A DNA stretch of 64,000 bases. Origin: Bradyrhizobium sp. dw_78. Lineage in GTDB: Bacteria > Pseudomonadota > Alphaproteobacteria > Rhizobiales > Xanthobacteraceae. Below the pieces are notes generated by a model. It had not been told where the DNA came from and did not search any database. It saw only the letters and a program-made list of their open reading frames with translations. Below, one piece after another: positions 33,096 to 41,187 of this stretch (within the stretch, counting starts at the first letter, position 1; every line of letters starts with the position of its first letter). Location of the stretch: contig NZ_JAAVUS010000006.1 in NCBI RefSeq assembly GCF_018449525.1, positions 332,211 to 396,210 of the forward strand, given 5' to 3'. Both the position numbers and the translations under genes were made by a program.

Positions 33096-33172
33096 CTCGT
33101 CATGCGCGGGCTTGACCCGCGTATCCATCTTTTTGAAGATGGATTGCCGGATCAAGTCCGGCAATGACGATT
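33096..33172. repeat. Dispersed repeat, family C
   Basis: TCGTCATGCGCGGGCTTGAC, then CCGCGTATCCATC...GATGGATTGCCGGATCAAGT and CCGGCAATGACGA. Two inner stems (GCGCGGG..CCGCG and GCCGGATC..GTCCGGC) are visible. Same family as 21005-21082 and 55430-55495. Confidence 0.7.
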
Positions 33173-33203
33173 GGTATTCGACGCGCGCGAACGGATGACG
33201 TCA

Positions 33204-33899
33204 ATGAATCTGAAACTTTTCGAGCTTGTCGGCGCCGATGAGAGCCGTCCGTTCAGCCCGTTCTGCTGGCGGACGCGGATGGCGCTGGCGCATAAGGGGC
33301 TCGGGATCGAATCGATCCCGTGGTGCTTCACCGACAAGGCGGCGATCGCCCCGCACCGATCGGAAAAGGTGCCGGTGCTGCTCGACGGCGAAACCTCGGT
33401 GGTCGATTCCTGGGCGATCGCCAATTATCTCGAAGATACCTATCCCGAGCGGCCGTCCCTGTTCGGTGGCGCGGGCGGCCGCGCCATGGGGCGGATGATC
33501 AATTGGTGGGGCGATGTCGCCGTGGTCGGCGGCGTGTTTCCGCTGATCGCCGCGGATATTCCGCCGCTGCTGAAGCCGGAGGACGCCGTCTATTTTCGCC
33601 GCACGCGCGAGGCGCGTTTCGGCAAGCCGCTGGAAGAAGTCGCGGCCGGACGCGACAAGGCCGTCGAAAGTTTCCGCCGCGCGCTCGATCCGATGCGGCT
33701 GACGCTGAAGACGCAGCCCTATCTCGGCGGCGACGCGCCGAACTATGCCGACTACATCGTGTTCGGCGGCTTTCAGTGGGCGCGCGTGGTCAGCCCGTTC
33801 AAATTGCTCGCCGAGAACGATCCGGTCCATGCCTGGCGCGAACGGCTGTTGGACGCGTTCGACGGCATGGCGCGCCGATCGCCGGGCTATCCGGTGTAA
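33204..33899 (+). CDS. Glutathione S-transferase-family protein, beta-etherase-like
   Basis: 231 residues from ATG 33204; ATG 33195 would add three. N-terminal thioredoxin-like domain (about 1-80): KLFELVGADESRPFSPFCWR, KVPVLLDGETSVVDSWAIAN. The C-terminal helical domain ends with WRERLLDAFDGMAR. The Ser-Pro-Phe-Cys stretch resembles LigE/LigF-type etherases more than classical GSTs. It conjugates or cleaves with glutathione; the substrate is unknown. Single gene. Confidence 0.83.
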   Translation: MNLKLFELVGADESRPFSPFCWRTRMALAHKGLGIESIPWCFTDKAAIAPHRSEKVPVLLDGETSVVDSWAIANYLEDTYPERPSLFGGAGGRAMGRMINWWGDVAVVGGVFPLIAADIPPLLKPEDAVYFRRTREARFGKPLEEVAAGRDKAVESFRRALDPMRLTLKTQPYLGGDAPNYADYIVFGGFQWARVVSPFKLLAENDPVHAWRERLLDAFDGMARRSPGYPV

Positions 33900-34109
33900 C
33901 TACGTGGCTGTCGTGGTTGCGGCGCCTGATGCCGCCTGCCGCAGGCAATCCGGGCACAGGCAGTCGCCGCCGTCGACCGGCATCGGCAGGCGGAACGATT
34001 CATCGGTACACCAGCACGGGCCTGCAAGGCTGCAGTCGAACTCTGCGCCGCAGCCGGAGCAGACGATGCGGCGGGAGCCTTCGCTTGGCTGATTTGCCGG
34101 TCGAATCAA
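33900..34109 (-). CDS. Cysteine-rich CWC-family protein
   Basis: About 69 residues from TTG 34107-34109. Eight Cys in the pattern CSGCGAEFDCSLAGPCWCTD and CLCPDCL match the cysteine-rich CWC family, which probably binds zinc. The start lies two bases after the stop of the aldo/keto reductase on the same strand, so the two are likely co-translated. Function unknown. Confidence 0.75.
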   Translation of the reverse strand: MIRPANQPSEGSRRIVCSGCGAEFDCSLAGPCWCTDESFRLPMPVDGGDCLCPDCLRQAASGAATTTAT

Positions 34110-34111
34110 TT

Positions 34112-35053
34112 CTATCCCTTTGTGATCCGATCGATCTCGGCGAGGTCTTCCGCGCCCAGCGCCCAGTCGATCGCCTTGACGTTCTGCTCGATCTGCTCGA
34201 CGCGGGTGGCGCCGGCGATCACGCTCGAGACCTGCGGCCGTGACGCCAGCCAGGAGAAGGCGAGTTCGAGCATGGTGCGGCCGCGTGCCTTTACGAAGGC
34301 CTGAAGCTTCTCGACGATGTCCTCGTTACGCGTTGTGACATAGCGGTCGCGCAGCGCCGGCATCTTGCTGAAGCGGGTATCGTCCGGCGCCGCGGCGCCG
34401 CGCTTGTATTTTCCGGTCAGGAGGCCGCTCGCCAGCGGAAAGAACGGCAGCAAGCCGAGATGATAGTGCTGCGCCGCCGGCAGCAGATCCTTTTCGATGT
34501 CGCGCACCAGAAGGCTGTATTCGTCCTGGCACGACACGAAGCGATTGACGTCCATCGCGCGCGCGGTGAGTTCGGCCTCGGCGATACGCCACGCCGGAAA
34601 ATTCGAATGGCCGATGTAGCGGACCTTGCCCTGCCGAACCAGATCGTCGAGCGCCCGCAGCGTTTCCTCGATCGGCGTCAGCGGATCGTAATCGTGCTGC
34701 TGGTAGAGATCGATATAGTCGGTCTTCAGCCGCGTCAGGCTGGCCTCGACCGCGGACATGATGTAGCGCCGCGATGCGCCCTGTTTGGTGCCGTCGGTCG
34801 CCATCGGCTTGGAATATTTGGTCGCCAGCACGATGTCCTTGCGGCGGTCGCCGAGCACCTGGCCGAGCACGGTCTCGGAGCCGCCCATGCCGGCATAGAT
34901 GTCGGCGGTGTCGAACAGCGTCACGCCGAGGTCGATCGCCTTGTGGATCACCTTGCGCGAGGTTTCGAGATCGGTGCGCTGGCCGAAATTGTTGCAGCCG
35001 AGACCGACTGCCGAAACGCGCAGGCCGGAGCCGCCGAGATTGCGAATTTGCAT
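34112..35053 (-). CDS. Aldo/keto reductase
   Basis: 313 residues, AGGATC upstream. NADPH-dependent reduction of aldehydes or ketones in the cytoplasm; physiological substrate unknown. The catalytic residues of the AKR barrel are visible: Asp and Tyr in LFDTADIYAGMGGSE, Lys in VLATKYSKP, and His in the GHSNFPAW segment. C-terminal cofactor-binding end: SSVIAGATRVEQIEQN. A CWC protein gene follows immediately. Confidence 0.92.
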   Translation of the reverse strand: MQIRNLGGSGLRVSAVGLGCNNFGQRTDLETSRKVIHKAIDLGVTLFDTADIYAGMGGSETVLGQVLGDRRKDIVLATKYSKPMATDGTKQGASRRYIMSAVEASLTRLKTDYIDLYQQHDYDPLTPIEETLRALDDLVRQGKVRYIGHSNFPAWRIAEAELTARAMDVNRFVSCQDEYSLLVRDIEKDLLPAAQHYHLGLLPFFPLASGLLTGKYKRGAAAPDDTRFSKMPALRDRYVTTRNEDIVEKLQAFVKARGRTMLELAFSWLASRPQVSSVIAGATRVEQIEQNVKAIDWALGAEDLAEIDRITKG

Positions 35054-35399
35054 GGACTTGATCCTGTAAACGGAACGTGCGGGACGGCCGTATTGTGGCC
35101 CGCGCCCCAGGCCGCCGCAAGCCGCGCGGCCCAGACCGGCATCGTCCGAGGAGGCAGGGAAAGAGCAGGGGCCAAAAAAGTGCGGCCCCGGTCAGACGCG
35201 GCGACTGACGGGGACCGCTGGGCGCGTGATCGTGACGGGGGGCCTGATCAGACGCAATTGAAGGCTAGTCCCATATTGTTACGTCGGGGTGACAGATGGT
35301 TGTGCGGCCGCGACGGGCAGGGTTATCCACAGGTCCCGGCCCAGCGCCAATCGCGCCCTTGAGAAGCGATCGGACGGTGCGCGGTGCCTTGAATGAGGC
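35054..35399. other. Intergenic stretch with a perfect DnaA-box 9-mer
   Basis: No gene supported. TTATCCACA at 35333-35341 matches the consensus DnaA box, but it is single and the region is GC-rich, so it is not an origin by itself. Short G-runs and a CCGGTC stretch around 35185-35195 have no clear meaning. Confidence 0.4.
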
Positions 35400-35861
35400 T
35401 CACAATTGCTTGCGATAGACCACGAATCCGGAGTGTTCGGCCACCTTGTCATACAGCTGCATGGCGGTGTGGTTGGTCTGGTGCGTCAGCCAATAGACCC
35501 GCGGCGATCCGGCGCGTCTCGCCTGTTCGTAGACGCCGTTGATGAGGGCCCGGCCCACGCCTTTTCCGCGCGCGGCCTCGCTCGTGAACAGATCCTGCAG
35601 ATAGCAGTTCGGCGCGATCGAGATCGTGCTGCGGTGAAAAAGATAATGCGTCAGGCCGAGCAATTTTCCGTCATGCTCCGCGACCAGCGCATGCATCGGC
35701 TCATAGGCATCGAAGAATCGCGACCACGTCATCTGCGTGATCTCGGAAGCAAGCGCGGTCGCGCCCGAGCGCCCGTAAAACGCGTTGTAGCCATCCCACA
35801 GCGGAAGCCATTGATCATAGTCCTGCCGGGTCACGAAACGGATGGACGGTTCGCTGGACAT
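35400..35861 (-). CDS. GNAT-family N-acetyltransferase
   Basis: 153 residues from ATG 35859-35861 with GGAAG upstream. Acetyl-CoA pocket signature: CYLQDLFTSEAARGKGVGRA, with the R/Q-x-x-G-x-G/A loop in ARGKGVGRAL. Ends HSGFVVYRKQL, typical of small GNATs. Substrate unknown. Confidence 0.88.
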   Translation of the reverse strand: MSSEPSIRFVTRQDYDQWLPLWDGYNAFYGRSGATALASEITQMTWSRFFDAYEPMHALVAEHDGKLLGLTHYLFHRSTISIAPNCYLQDLFTSEAARGKGVGRALINGVYEQARRAGSPRVYWLTHQTNHTAMQLYDKVAEHSGFVVYRKQL

Positions 35862-35985
35862 TTTTGCTTCCGCATGGATGGAGAGGAGCGTTGCGCCGGC
35901 CGCGCGAGAGCCCGACACGGCCTTCATTAAACAGGCCGCGAGCAAGGATCAATCCTGTCTGGGTTCGGCAGGTCTGGCGCGGCTT

Positions 35986-36804
35986 CTATTCCGCGGCGCG
36001 CAGATGCCTTGTCAGGCCGCGGTCGCCGCCGCCGCGCAAGGATTGGTAATATTCGAGGTCGGAGGGATTGTCGGTGTAACGGACGAGATCGGTCACCGGC
36101 GTGTAGCTCAGCATCCTGCCGCCGTCCGGCAACGCCGTGCAGCTGAAGCGCAGCACCTTGCCGTCCTTGAGCTTGATGTTGATCGGTTTCGAATCGCCGG
36201 CGCGCACCATCGTGATGCGCTGCGCGATGAACGCGCTCAGCTCCTCCTTCGGCATCTCGAAGGCGCCGGTGTCGCGGCTGTGATACATCAGCGCGATGAA
36301 CGGCGGCCTGCTGTCGGCCTTCTTGTCGGGAAGCGCGAAATAATCGCGGAAGGCGCGATTGATGAATTCGGCGCGGGTATCGGCATCGAGCAGCACGATG
36401 CCGATATCGACCTGATCGAGCGCCGCCGACAGCCGCTCGGCGGTGGCGTGATGCCTGCGCTCCCAGGCGAACGCGTCCATGAGTTTTTTCCGCAGCAGGC
36501 CGGTGATCGCCGCGGTGCCGGCGGTGGTGACCGCCAGCATCGACAGCCGCACCAGATCGGTCGCGTCATAGCCCGGCGCCGGATGGTGATGGTGCAGGAA
36601 GAACAGGGCGGAGGCGGCGACCGCGATGGCGGCGCTGATCAGGCCCGAACCCAATCCGCTGAGCGAGCCTGCAAAGGCGACGGCGCAGACGAACAGCGGT
36701 GCGGGGTTGGGAATGGCAACGACATAACGGTCGACAAAGAGGGCGGTCAGCGCCGTCGCTGTCGTCAGAACCGGGCCGGAGATTGCACGCCAGTCGAACC
36801 GCAT
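35986..36804 (-). CDS. Membrane protein with PAS-like domain
   Basis: 272 residues. Three to four membrane spans in the first 105 residues (DUF4118-like: TATALTALFVDRYVVAIPNP, then FVCAVAFAGSLSGLG) followed by a PAS fold from about 125 (LSAALDQVDIGIVLLDADTR, AEFINRAFRDYFALPD). No kinase, GGDEF or HTH domain follows, so any output must be through another protein. It is probably a sensor or adaptor. Confidence 0.75.
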   Translation of the reverse strand: MRFDWRAISGPVLTTATALTALFVDRYVVAIPNPAPLFVCAVAFAGSLSGLGSGLISAAIAVAASALFFLHHHHPAPGYDATDLVRLSMLAVTTAGTAAITGLLRKKLMDAFAWERRHHATAERLSAALDQVDIGIVLLDADTRAEFINRAFRDYFALPDKKADSRPPFIALMYHSRDTGAFEMPKEELSAFIAQRITMVRAGDSKPINIKLKDGKVLRFSCTALPDGGRMLSYTPVTDLVRYTDNPSDLEYYQSLRGGGDRGLTRHLRAAE

Positions 36805-36988
36805 GGCTGTCTCGCTCTGCCAATGAGAATAACGCCAACGGCATGACGAATGGCGGCGCCCAAGGCGGTTTTTCGCGCGGCAGCCTTAACGAATGGTTGG
36901 CGGACTGCGCCGGGATTTTCGATGTTTTCAATCAAATGACATCGATGCGGGCGAACCCCACGCCCGCAGGCGGACATGTGTCGGCCGT

Positions 36989-37642
36989 TCAGGCCTCGGC
37001 GGCGATCCCGGCGGAATCCTCGACCTCGCGGTCCGGCCGCCAATCCATGTCGACGAAACCCGGCGTCCGCTCGACCCGCCGCAGCCAGGCGCGGATGGCG
37101 GGAAATGCCGTGAGGTCATAGTCGCAGCGGTCGGCGACGTGGGTGTAGCCGTAGAGCGCGATGTCCGCGACCGTGAGCTGGCCGGTGGCGAAATATTGGT
37201 GGGTCTTGAGGTGGTTTTCCATCACCTGCAACGCCGCGTAGCCGCGCTCCATCCAGTCTTCCAGCGCGTGCGTTTGCAGGGCGCGGCCGCCCTTGACCAG
37301 CGACAGCCAGAAATAGGCGGCGCCGATATTGGGCTCCAGCGCGTGCTGCTCGAAGAACATCCATTGCAGCGCCTCGGCGCGTTCGACCTGGGTGTCCGGC
37401 GCGAGCGGAGTGCCGTCGGCGACATACCAGAGAATGGCATTGGATTCGGCGAGGTAGCGTCCTTCCGCGACCTCCAGCAGCGGCACCTGTCCGCTCGGAT
37501 TCTTGGCCAGGAAATCCGGCGTGCGGCTCTCGCCGCGCAGGATGTCGATCTCGATCGCGCGATAGGGCGCATCGAGCAACGCCAGCGCAAGGCGGACCTT
37601 GTAGCTGTTGCCGGAGCGCTGCATCGAATAGAGCTTGTACAT
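36989..37642 (-). CDS. Glutathione S-transferase
   Basis: 217 residues. Thioredoxin-like N-terminus with the active-site region YSMQRSGNSYKVRLALALLD and the cis-Pro/SNAIL-like loop QVPLLEVAEGRYLAESNAIL. The C-terminal helical domain has the N-capping motif TVADIALYGYTHVA. Soluble detoxification enzyme; substrate unknown. Confidence 0.9.
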   Translation of the reverse strand: MYKLYSMQRSGNSYKVRLALALLDAPYRAIEIDILRGESRTPDFLAKNPSGQVPLLEVAEGRYLAESNAILWYVADGTPLAPDTQVERAEALQWMFFEQHALEPNIGAAYFWLSLVKGGRALQTHALEDWMERGYAALQVMENHLKTHQYFATGQLTVADIALYGYTHVADRCDYDLTAFPAIRAWLRRVERTPGFVDMDWRPDREVEDSAGIAAEA

Positions 37643-37838
37643 CGGGACTCGTTCGACCGGTTAAAAACGCGCGGAAAAAAGAAGGCTCGTCCTGTCTTCC
37701 CGCGACGCGGCTAGACAATGATGCCGATGCGCAGGCATCGCAAGTCCGGCAATATGGAAAAAGTCGAAAACGCTACCGCAGTGCAACCGGGCAGCATGCC
37801 ATGCCACGCCGGCGGATCACGATGTCGAGAGCTTTCTA

Positions 37839-38846
37839 TCAGACCGATTCAAGCTTTCGCGAAAGCTGCGGCGCGACCTCTTGAGGCAAGGTTTCCGGCA
37901 CGATCGAGGGTGGATATGGAATCGCCGTGAGATGCTCAATACCGGTTTCCACCTCGACGATGTGCGCTGCGACAATCCAGCACGCCATCGCAATCAATGT
38001 TCCCGCGATCACGTCCACGACGTAATGGCTGCCATAGGCGGGCGTGGCCATCAGCATCAGGCCGTTCAGGCCCAACGCGATCCACCTCACTCCTTTTGCG
38101 CGCCAGAGCGCGGCGGCGAACAGGATGCCGAGCGCGGCGTGCAGACTGGGAAACGTGATGATTCCTTCCGTGTTCAATCCGTAAACGGTATGCAGCGCGC
38201 CGTCGCGAAGCCCGAGGAACACCGGCCAGCTGGTCGCCGATGCCGGCAGGAAGCCATTTGCGGTCGCCGGCTGAATATCGAGAAAGAGCCACGGGCCTGC
38301 TGCGGGAAAGACCGCGGACATCGCGATGGTGATCAGGGCTGTACCGATGAATGCGACAATGAAGGTGCTGAGCCGTGCAAGCTGGCCCGCCATGCCAAGC
38401 ACAAGCACCGTCGTCACCGTTTGCAGCGCGAAGCTGGAATAGGCAAAAGACAAAATGTGCCGCAATCCGGGGCGCAACGAGATGAACATCATCATCTGCG
38501 TCCAGTCGAAATTCAGGTGACGATCCCAGGCGTCGAGCGTCGCGTCCTGCAATGGAAAACCGGCGGTCGCGGCGATGTAGGACAAGGGTCCGGCGACCGC
38601 CGCGAAGCCGATGACCTGCGCTGTGCTGGTTAGAATGGCACCGAGCCGCTGTTCGTTCCGGACAGATCGATAAACCCACCCGCCCGCCGCGAGCAGGGCG
38701 GCCGAGGCTACCGGAGCCAAAAACGAGCGCCATTGGAGATCGAAAGGACCGAGCCGGGTGAAGCTGGCGATTGCCATCGCCACGATGCCGATCGTCAGCC
38801 AGATCGCGGCATCGACGCGCAGCAAATGATCGTGAACAGGCTTCAT
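37839..38846 (-). CDS. PAP2/Aur1-Ipt1-like integral membrane protein
   Basis: 335 residues from ATG 38844-38846. Seven to eight membrane spans. PAP2 motifs near the C-terminus: ITFPSLHAALG (His) and YGSHYVVDVIAG (His, Asp). Paralogous to the gene at 1376-2341 over the whole length, including GPLSYIAATAGFPLQDATLD. Substrate unknown; lipid-phosphate chemistry is likely. Confidence 0.82.
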   Translation of the reverse strand: MKPVHDHLLRVDAAIWLTIGIVAMAIASFTRLGPFDLQWRSFLAPVASAALLAAGGWVYRSVRNEQRLGAILTSTAQVIGFAAVAGPLSYIAATAGFPLQDATLDAWDRHLNFDWTQMMMFISLRPGLRHILSFAYSSFALQTVTTVLVLGMAGQLARLSTFIVAFIGTALITIAMSAVFPAAGPWLFLDIQPATANGFLPASATSWPVFLGLRDGALHTVYGLNTEGIITFPSLHAALGILFAAALWRAKGVRWIALGLNGLMLMATPAYGSHYVVDVIAGTLIAMACWIVAAHIVEVETGIEHLTAIPYPPSIVPETLPQEVAPQLSRKLESV

Positions 38847-39040
38847 GGATTGGCCCCAACCAGACGCTTGCCAAGGATATCGAAGCCATAGCAATGCGAT
38901 CTTTGCGGAACGTTAATCGGCAGCCGTGCAAGACCGGTAAAACTGCTCAAAATCAGCGGATTTTCGCTTGCCGCTGCATCGCAACAGTCCTAGAAACAGC
39001 GTGCGCTTTTGCGCCTTTCCTCATGACACATTCGGAGACG

Positions 39041-40246
39041 ATGATGCCTTTCCTGTCCGCTGCGCTCGACCGTGTGAAGCCGTCCGCGACCATCGCGGTC
39101 TCGGATAAAGCACGCGCGCTGAAAGCGGCGGGCCGCAACGTCATCGGCCTCGGCGCCGGCGAGCCGGATTTCGACACCCCCGCCAACATCAAGCTGGCGG
39201 CGATCCATGCGATCGAGGCCGGCAAGACCAAGTATACCGCGGTGGACGGCATTCCCGAGCTGAAGGAGGCGATCATCGCCAAGTTCCAGCGAGAGAACGG
39301 GCTGACCTACAAGCCGAACCAGGTCATCGTCGGCACCGGCGGCAAGCAGGTGCTCTATAATGCGCTGATGGCCACCATCAATCCGGGCGACGAGGTCATC
39401 ATTCCCGCGCCCTATTGGGTGAGCTATCCGGAAATGGTGGCGCTTGCGGGCGGCGAGCCGGTACCGGTGGTGTGTACGGCGGCGCAGGGTTTCAAGCTGC
39501 AGCCCGACGCGCTTGAAAAGGCGATCACGGCGAAGACCAAGTGGATCATCCTGTGCTCGCCGTCGAACCCGACCGGCGCCGCCTATACGCAAAGCGAGCT
39601 CAAGGCGATCACCGACGTCCTGGTCAGGCATCCGCATGTGTGGGTCATGACCGACGATATGTACGAGCATCTAGTCTATGACGATTTCGTGTTCACGACG
39701 CCAGCGCAGATCGAACCCAAACTGTATGAGCGCACGCTGACGGTGAACGGCGTCTCGAAGGCCTATTGCATGACCGGCTGGCGCATCGGCTATGCCGGCG
39801 GGCCCGCCCAGTTGATCAAGGCGATGGCGACGATCCAGTCGCAGTCGACGTCGAATCCGTGCTCGATCGCGCAATGGGCCTCGGTCGAGGCGCTGAACGG
39901 GCCGCAGGATTTCATTCCGGTCAACAACAAGGTGTTCAAGGAGCGGCGCGACCTCACGGTGTCGATGCTCAATCAGGCCAAGGGCATCGAATGTCCGCGG
40001 CCGGAGGGCGCTTTCTATGTCTACCCGTCCTGCGCCGGCACCATCGGCAAGACGGCGCCGTCCGGCAAGGTGATCGGCAATGACGAGGACTTCGTCACCG
40101 AGCTTCTGGAAAACGAGGGCGTTGCCGTCGTGCAGGGCTCGGCGTTCGGATTGGGACCGGCGTTCCGGATTTCCTACGCGACCAAGACCAGCGATCTCGA
40201 GGACGCCTGCAAACGCATCCAGCGCTTCTGCGGCAATCTGCGATAG
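39041..40246 (+). CDS. aatA: Class I aspartate aminotransferase (type Ib)
   Basis: 401 residues from ATG 39041 with GGAG upstream. It is a PLP enzyme exchanging amino groups between aspartate (or aromatic amino acids) and 2-oxoglutarate. Visible: GLGAGEPDFDTP (about 32-43), YTAVDGIPELKEAI, the PLP-phosphate and substrate loop CSPSNPTGAAY, the PLP lysine in VNGVSKAYCMTGWRIGYAGG and the C-terminal Arg in GPAFRISYATK. A strong double-hairpin terminator region follows. Confidence 0.92.
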   Translation: MMPFLSAALDRVKPSATIAVSDKARALKAAGRNVIGLGAGEPDFDTPANIKLAAIHAIEAGKTKYTAVDGIPELKEAIIAKFQRENGLTYKPNQVIVGTGGKQVLYNALMATINPGDEVIIPAPYWVSYPEMVALAGGEPVPVVCTAAQGFKLQPDALEKAITAKTKWIILCSPSNPTGAAYTQSELKAITDVLVRHPHVWVMTDDMYEHLVYDDFVFTTPAQIEPKLYERTLTVNGVSKAYCMTGWRIGYAGGPAQLIKAMATIQSQSTSNPCSIAQWASVEALNGPQDFIPVNNKVFKERRDLTVSMLNQAKGIECPRPEGAFYVYPSCAGTIGKTAPSGKVIGNDEDFVTELLENEGVAVVQGSAFGLGPAFRISYATKTSDLEDACKRIQRFCGNLR

Positions 40247-40260
40247 TCGGATCACATCGC

Positions 40261-40282
40261 CGTCAGGGCTTCGGCCCTGACG
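40261..40282 (+). other. UUCG-tetraloop hairpin after aatA
   Basis: CGTCAGGGC (40261-40269), loop TTCG, GCCCTGACG (40274-40282): a perfect 9-bp stem capped by an exceptionally stable tetraloop, 14 bases after the aatA stop. It probably stabilises the mRNA 3' end or pauses polymerase ahead of the terminator. Confidence 0.7.
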
Positions 40283-40292
40283 TTGCACGTCG

Positions 40293-40329
40293 AAAGCGCC
40301 CCGTCCTGGACGGGGCGCTTTTTCTTTTT
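40293..40329 (+). terminator. Rho-independent terminator of aatA
   Basis: AAAGCGCCCCGTC (40293-40305) pairs with GACGGGGCGCTTT (40309-40321) across a CTG loop, followed by TTCTTTTTT. Confidence 0.92.
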
Positions 40330-40343
40330 TGGCAGCGGCGGCC

Positions 40344-40396
40344 CTATAGCGTTTTCTTCGCGCGAGCCGGTATCCAGTCCGCTTGAAAACGCTCCA
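40344..40396. repeat. Dispersed repeat, family A, short copy
   Basis: CTATAGCGTTTTCTTCGCGC then GAGCCGGTATCCAGTCC and GCTTGAAAACGCTCC: both ends of the family A element are present with the middle shortened. Confidence 0.65.
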
Positions 40397-40501
40397 ATGT
40401 GGCACCGCCGCCGATCTTGTGTCATAGAGAAGAAAGCGCCGTGGGGTATGGTAGTTTTCTTGTTCTCTGCTCGCATCACATTCATCAGCCGGAGATTTTT
40501 C

Positions 40502-40987
40502 ATGCGCCGCTCCTTTATCCTTGCCGGTATTGCCGCCGGCATGCTGCTTGGTTCCTTCGCCGGCGCCAGCGCGCAGCAGCCGATCCAGCGTGTCCAGGTC
40601 GGCATCCTCGAATGCCGCGGCGGCGCGAGCGTCGGCTTCATCGTCGGTTCGGTGACCAATCTCGGTTGCCTATTGCATGTCGATGGCAGGCCCGACGACC
40701 GTTATATCGCGACCATCCGCAAGGTCGGCGTCGACCTCGGCATCACCCAGGAATCGGCGCTCGCCTGGGGCGTCTACGCGCCGGTCGACCGGCTCGGCCG
40801 CGGCGATATCTCCGGCAACTATGCCGGCGCGCAGGGCAGCGCGTCGGTCGGTGTCGGCGCCGGCGGCAATGTGCTGGTCGGCGGCTCGGACAATTCGATC
40901 GCGCTGCAGCCCTTGTCCGTGCAAGGACAGGTTGGCGTCAATCTTGCCGCCGGACTGGAAAGCCTGGAACTTCGGCCGGGCATGTAA
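40502..40987 (+). CDS. Secreted DUF992-family protein
   Basis: 161 residues from ATG 40502 behind GGAG. Signal peptide 1-24 (FILAGIAAGMLLGSFAGASA), then a glycine-rich beta domain with a conserved Cys pair (GILECRGGASVGFIVG, NLGCLLHVDG) and a Gly-repeat strand region (GSASVGVGAGGNVLVGGSDN). Periplasmic; function unknown. Common in Rhizobiales. Confidence 0.85.
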   Translation: MRRSFILAGIAAGMLLGSFAGASAQQPIQRVQVGILECRGGASVGFIVGSVTNLGCLLHVDGRPDDRYIATIRKVGVDLGITQESALAWGVYAPVDRLGRGDISGNYAGAQGSASVGVGAGGNVLVGGSDNSIALQPLSVQGQVGVNLAAGLESLELRPGM

Positions 40988-41003
40988 GGCCGCACTTTGC
41001 CGT

Positions 41004-41033
41004 CATCGGGCCGCGCCTGGCGCCGGCCCGATG
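41004..41033 (+). terminator. Hairpin downstream of the DUF992 gene
   Basis: CATCGGGCC (41004-41012) pairs with GGCCCGATG (41025-41033). No T tract follows, so it is a weaker terminator or an mRNA 3' stabiliser. Confidence 0.55.
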
Positions 41034-41187
41034 AGGTGCGATCGGCACAGCTTGCGGTCACGTTAAAATACGCGCTATCCTCGGCTGCATTGCAGCGACG
41101 TTTTTCCGGCTTGCCAAATCCTTGGGTGGGGCGGAGCATCGTCATGCCGACCCAATCAAGGGCCGAGCTCCAGATGAGGAGGCGGCG

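Noticed and set aside
31059..33167. 702-codon plus-strand frame opposite the metallophosphoesterase
   Set aside because: Shadow of the metallophosphoesterase and two small genes, with no recognisable domain.
35185..35341. Chromosomal origin
   Set aside because: One DnaA box only, no AT-rich unwinding region and no dnaA, parAB or hemE next to it.
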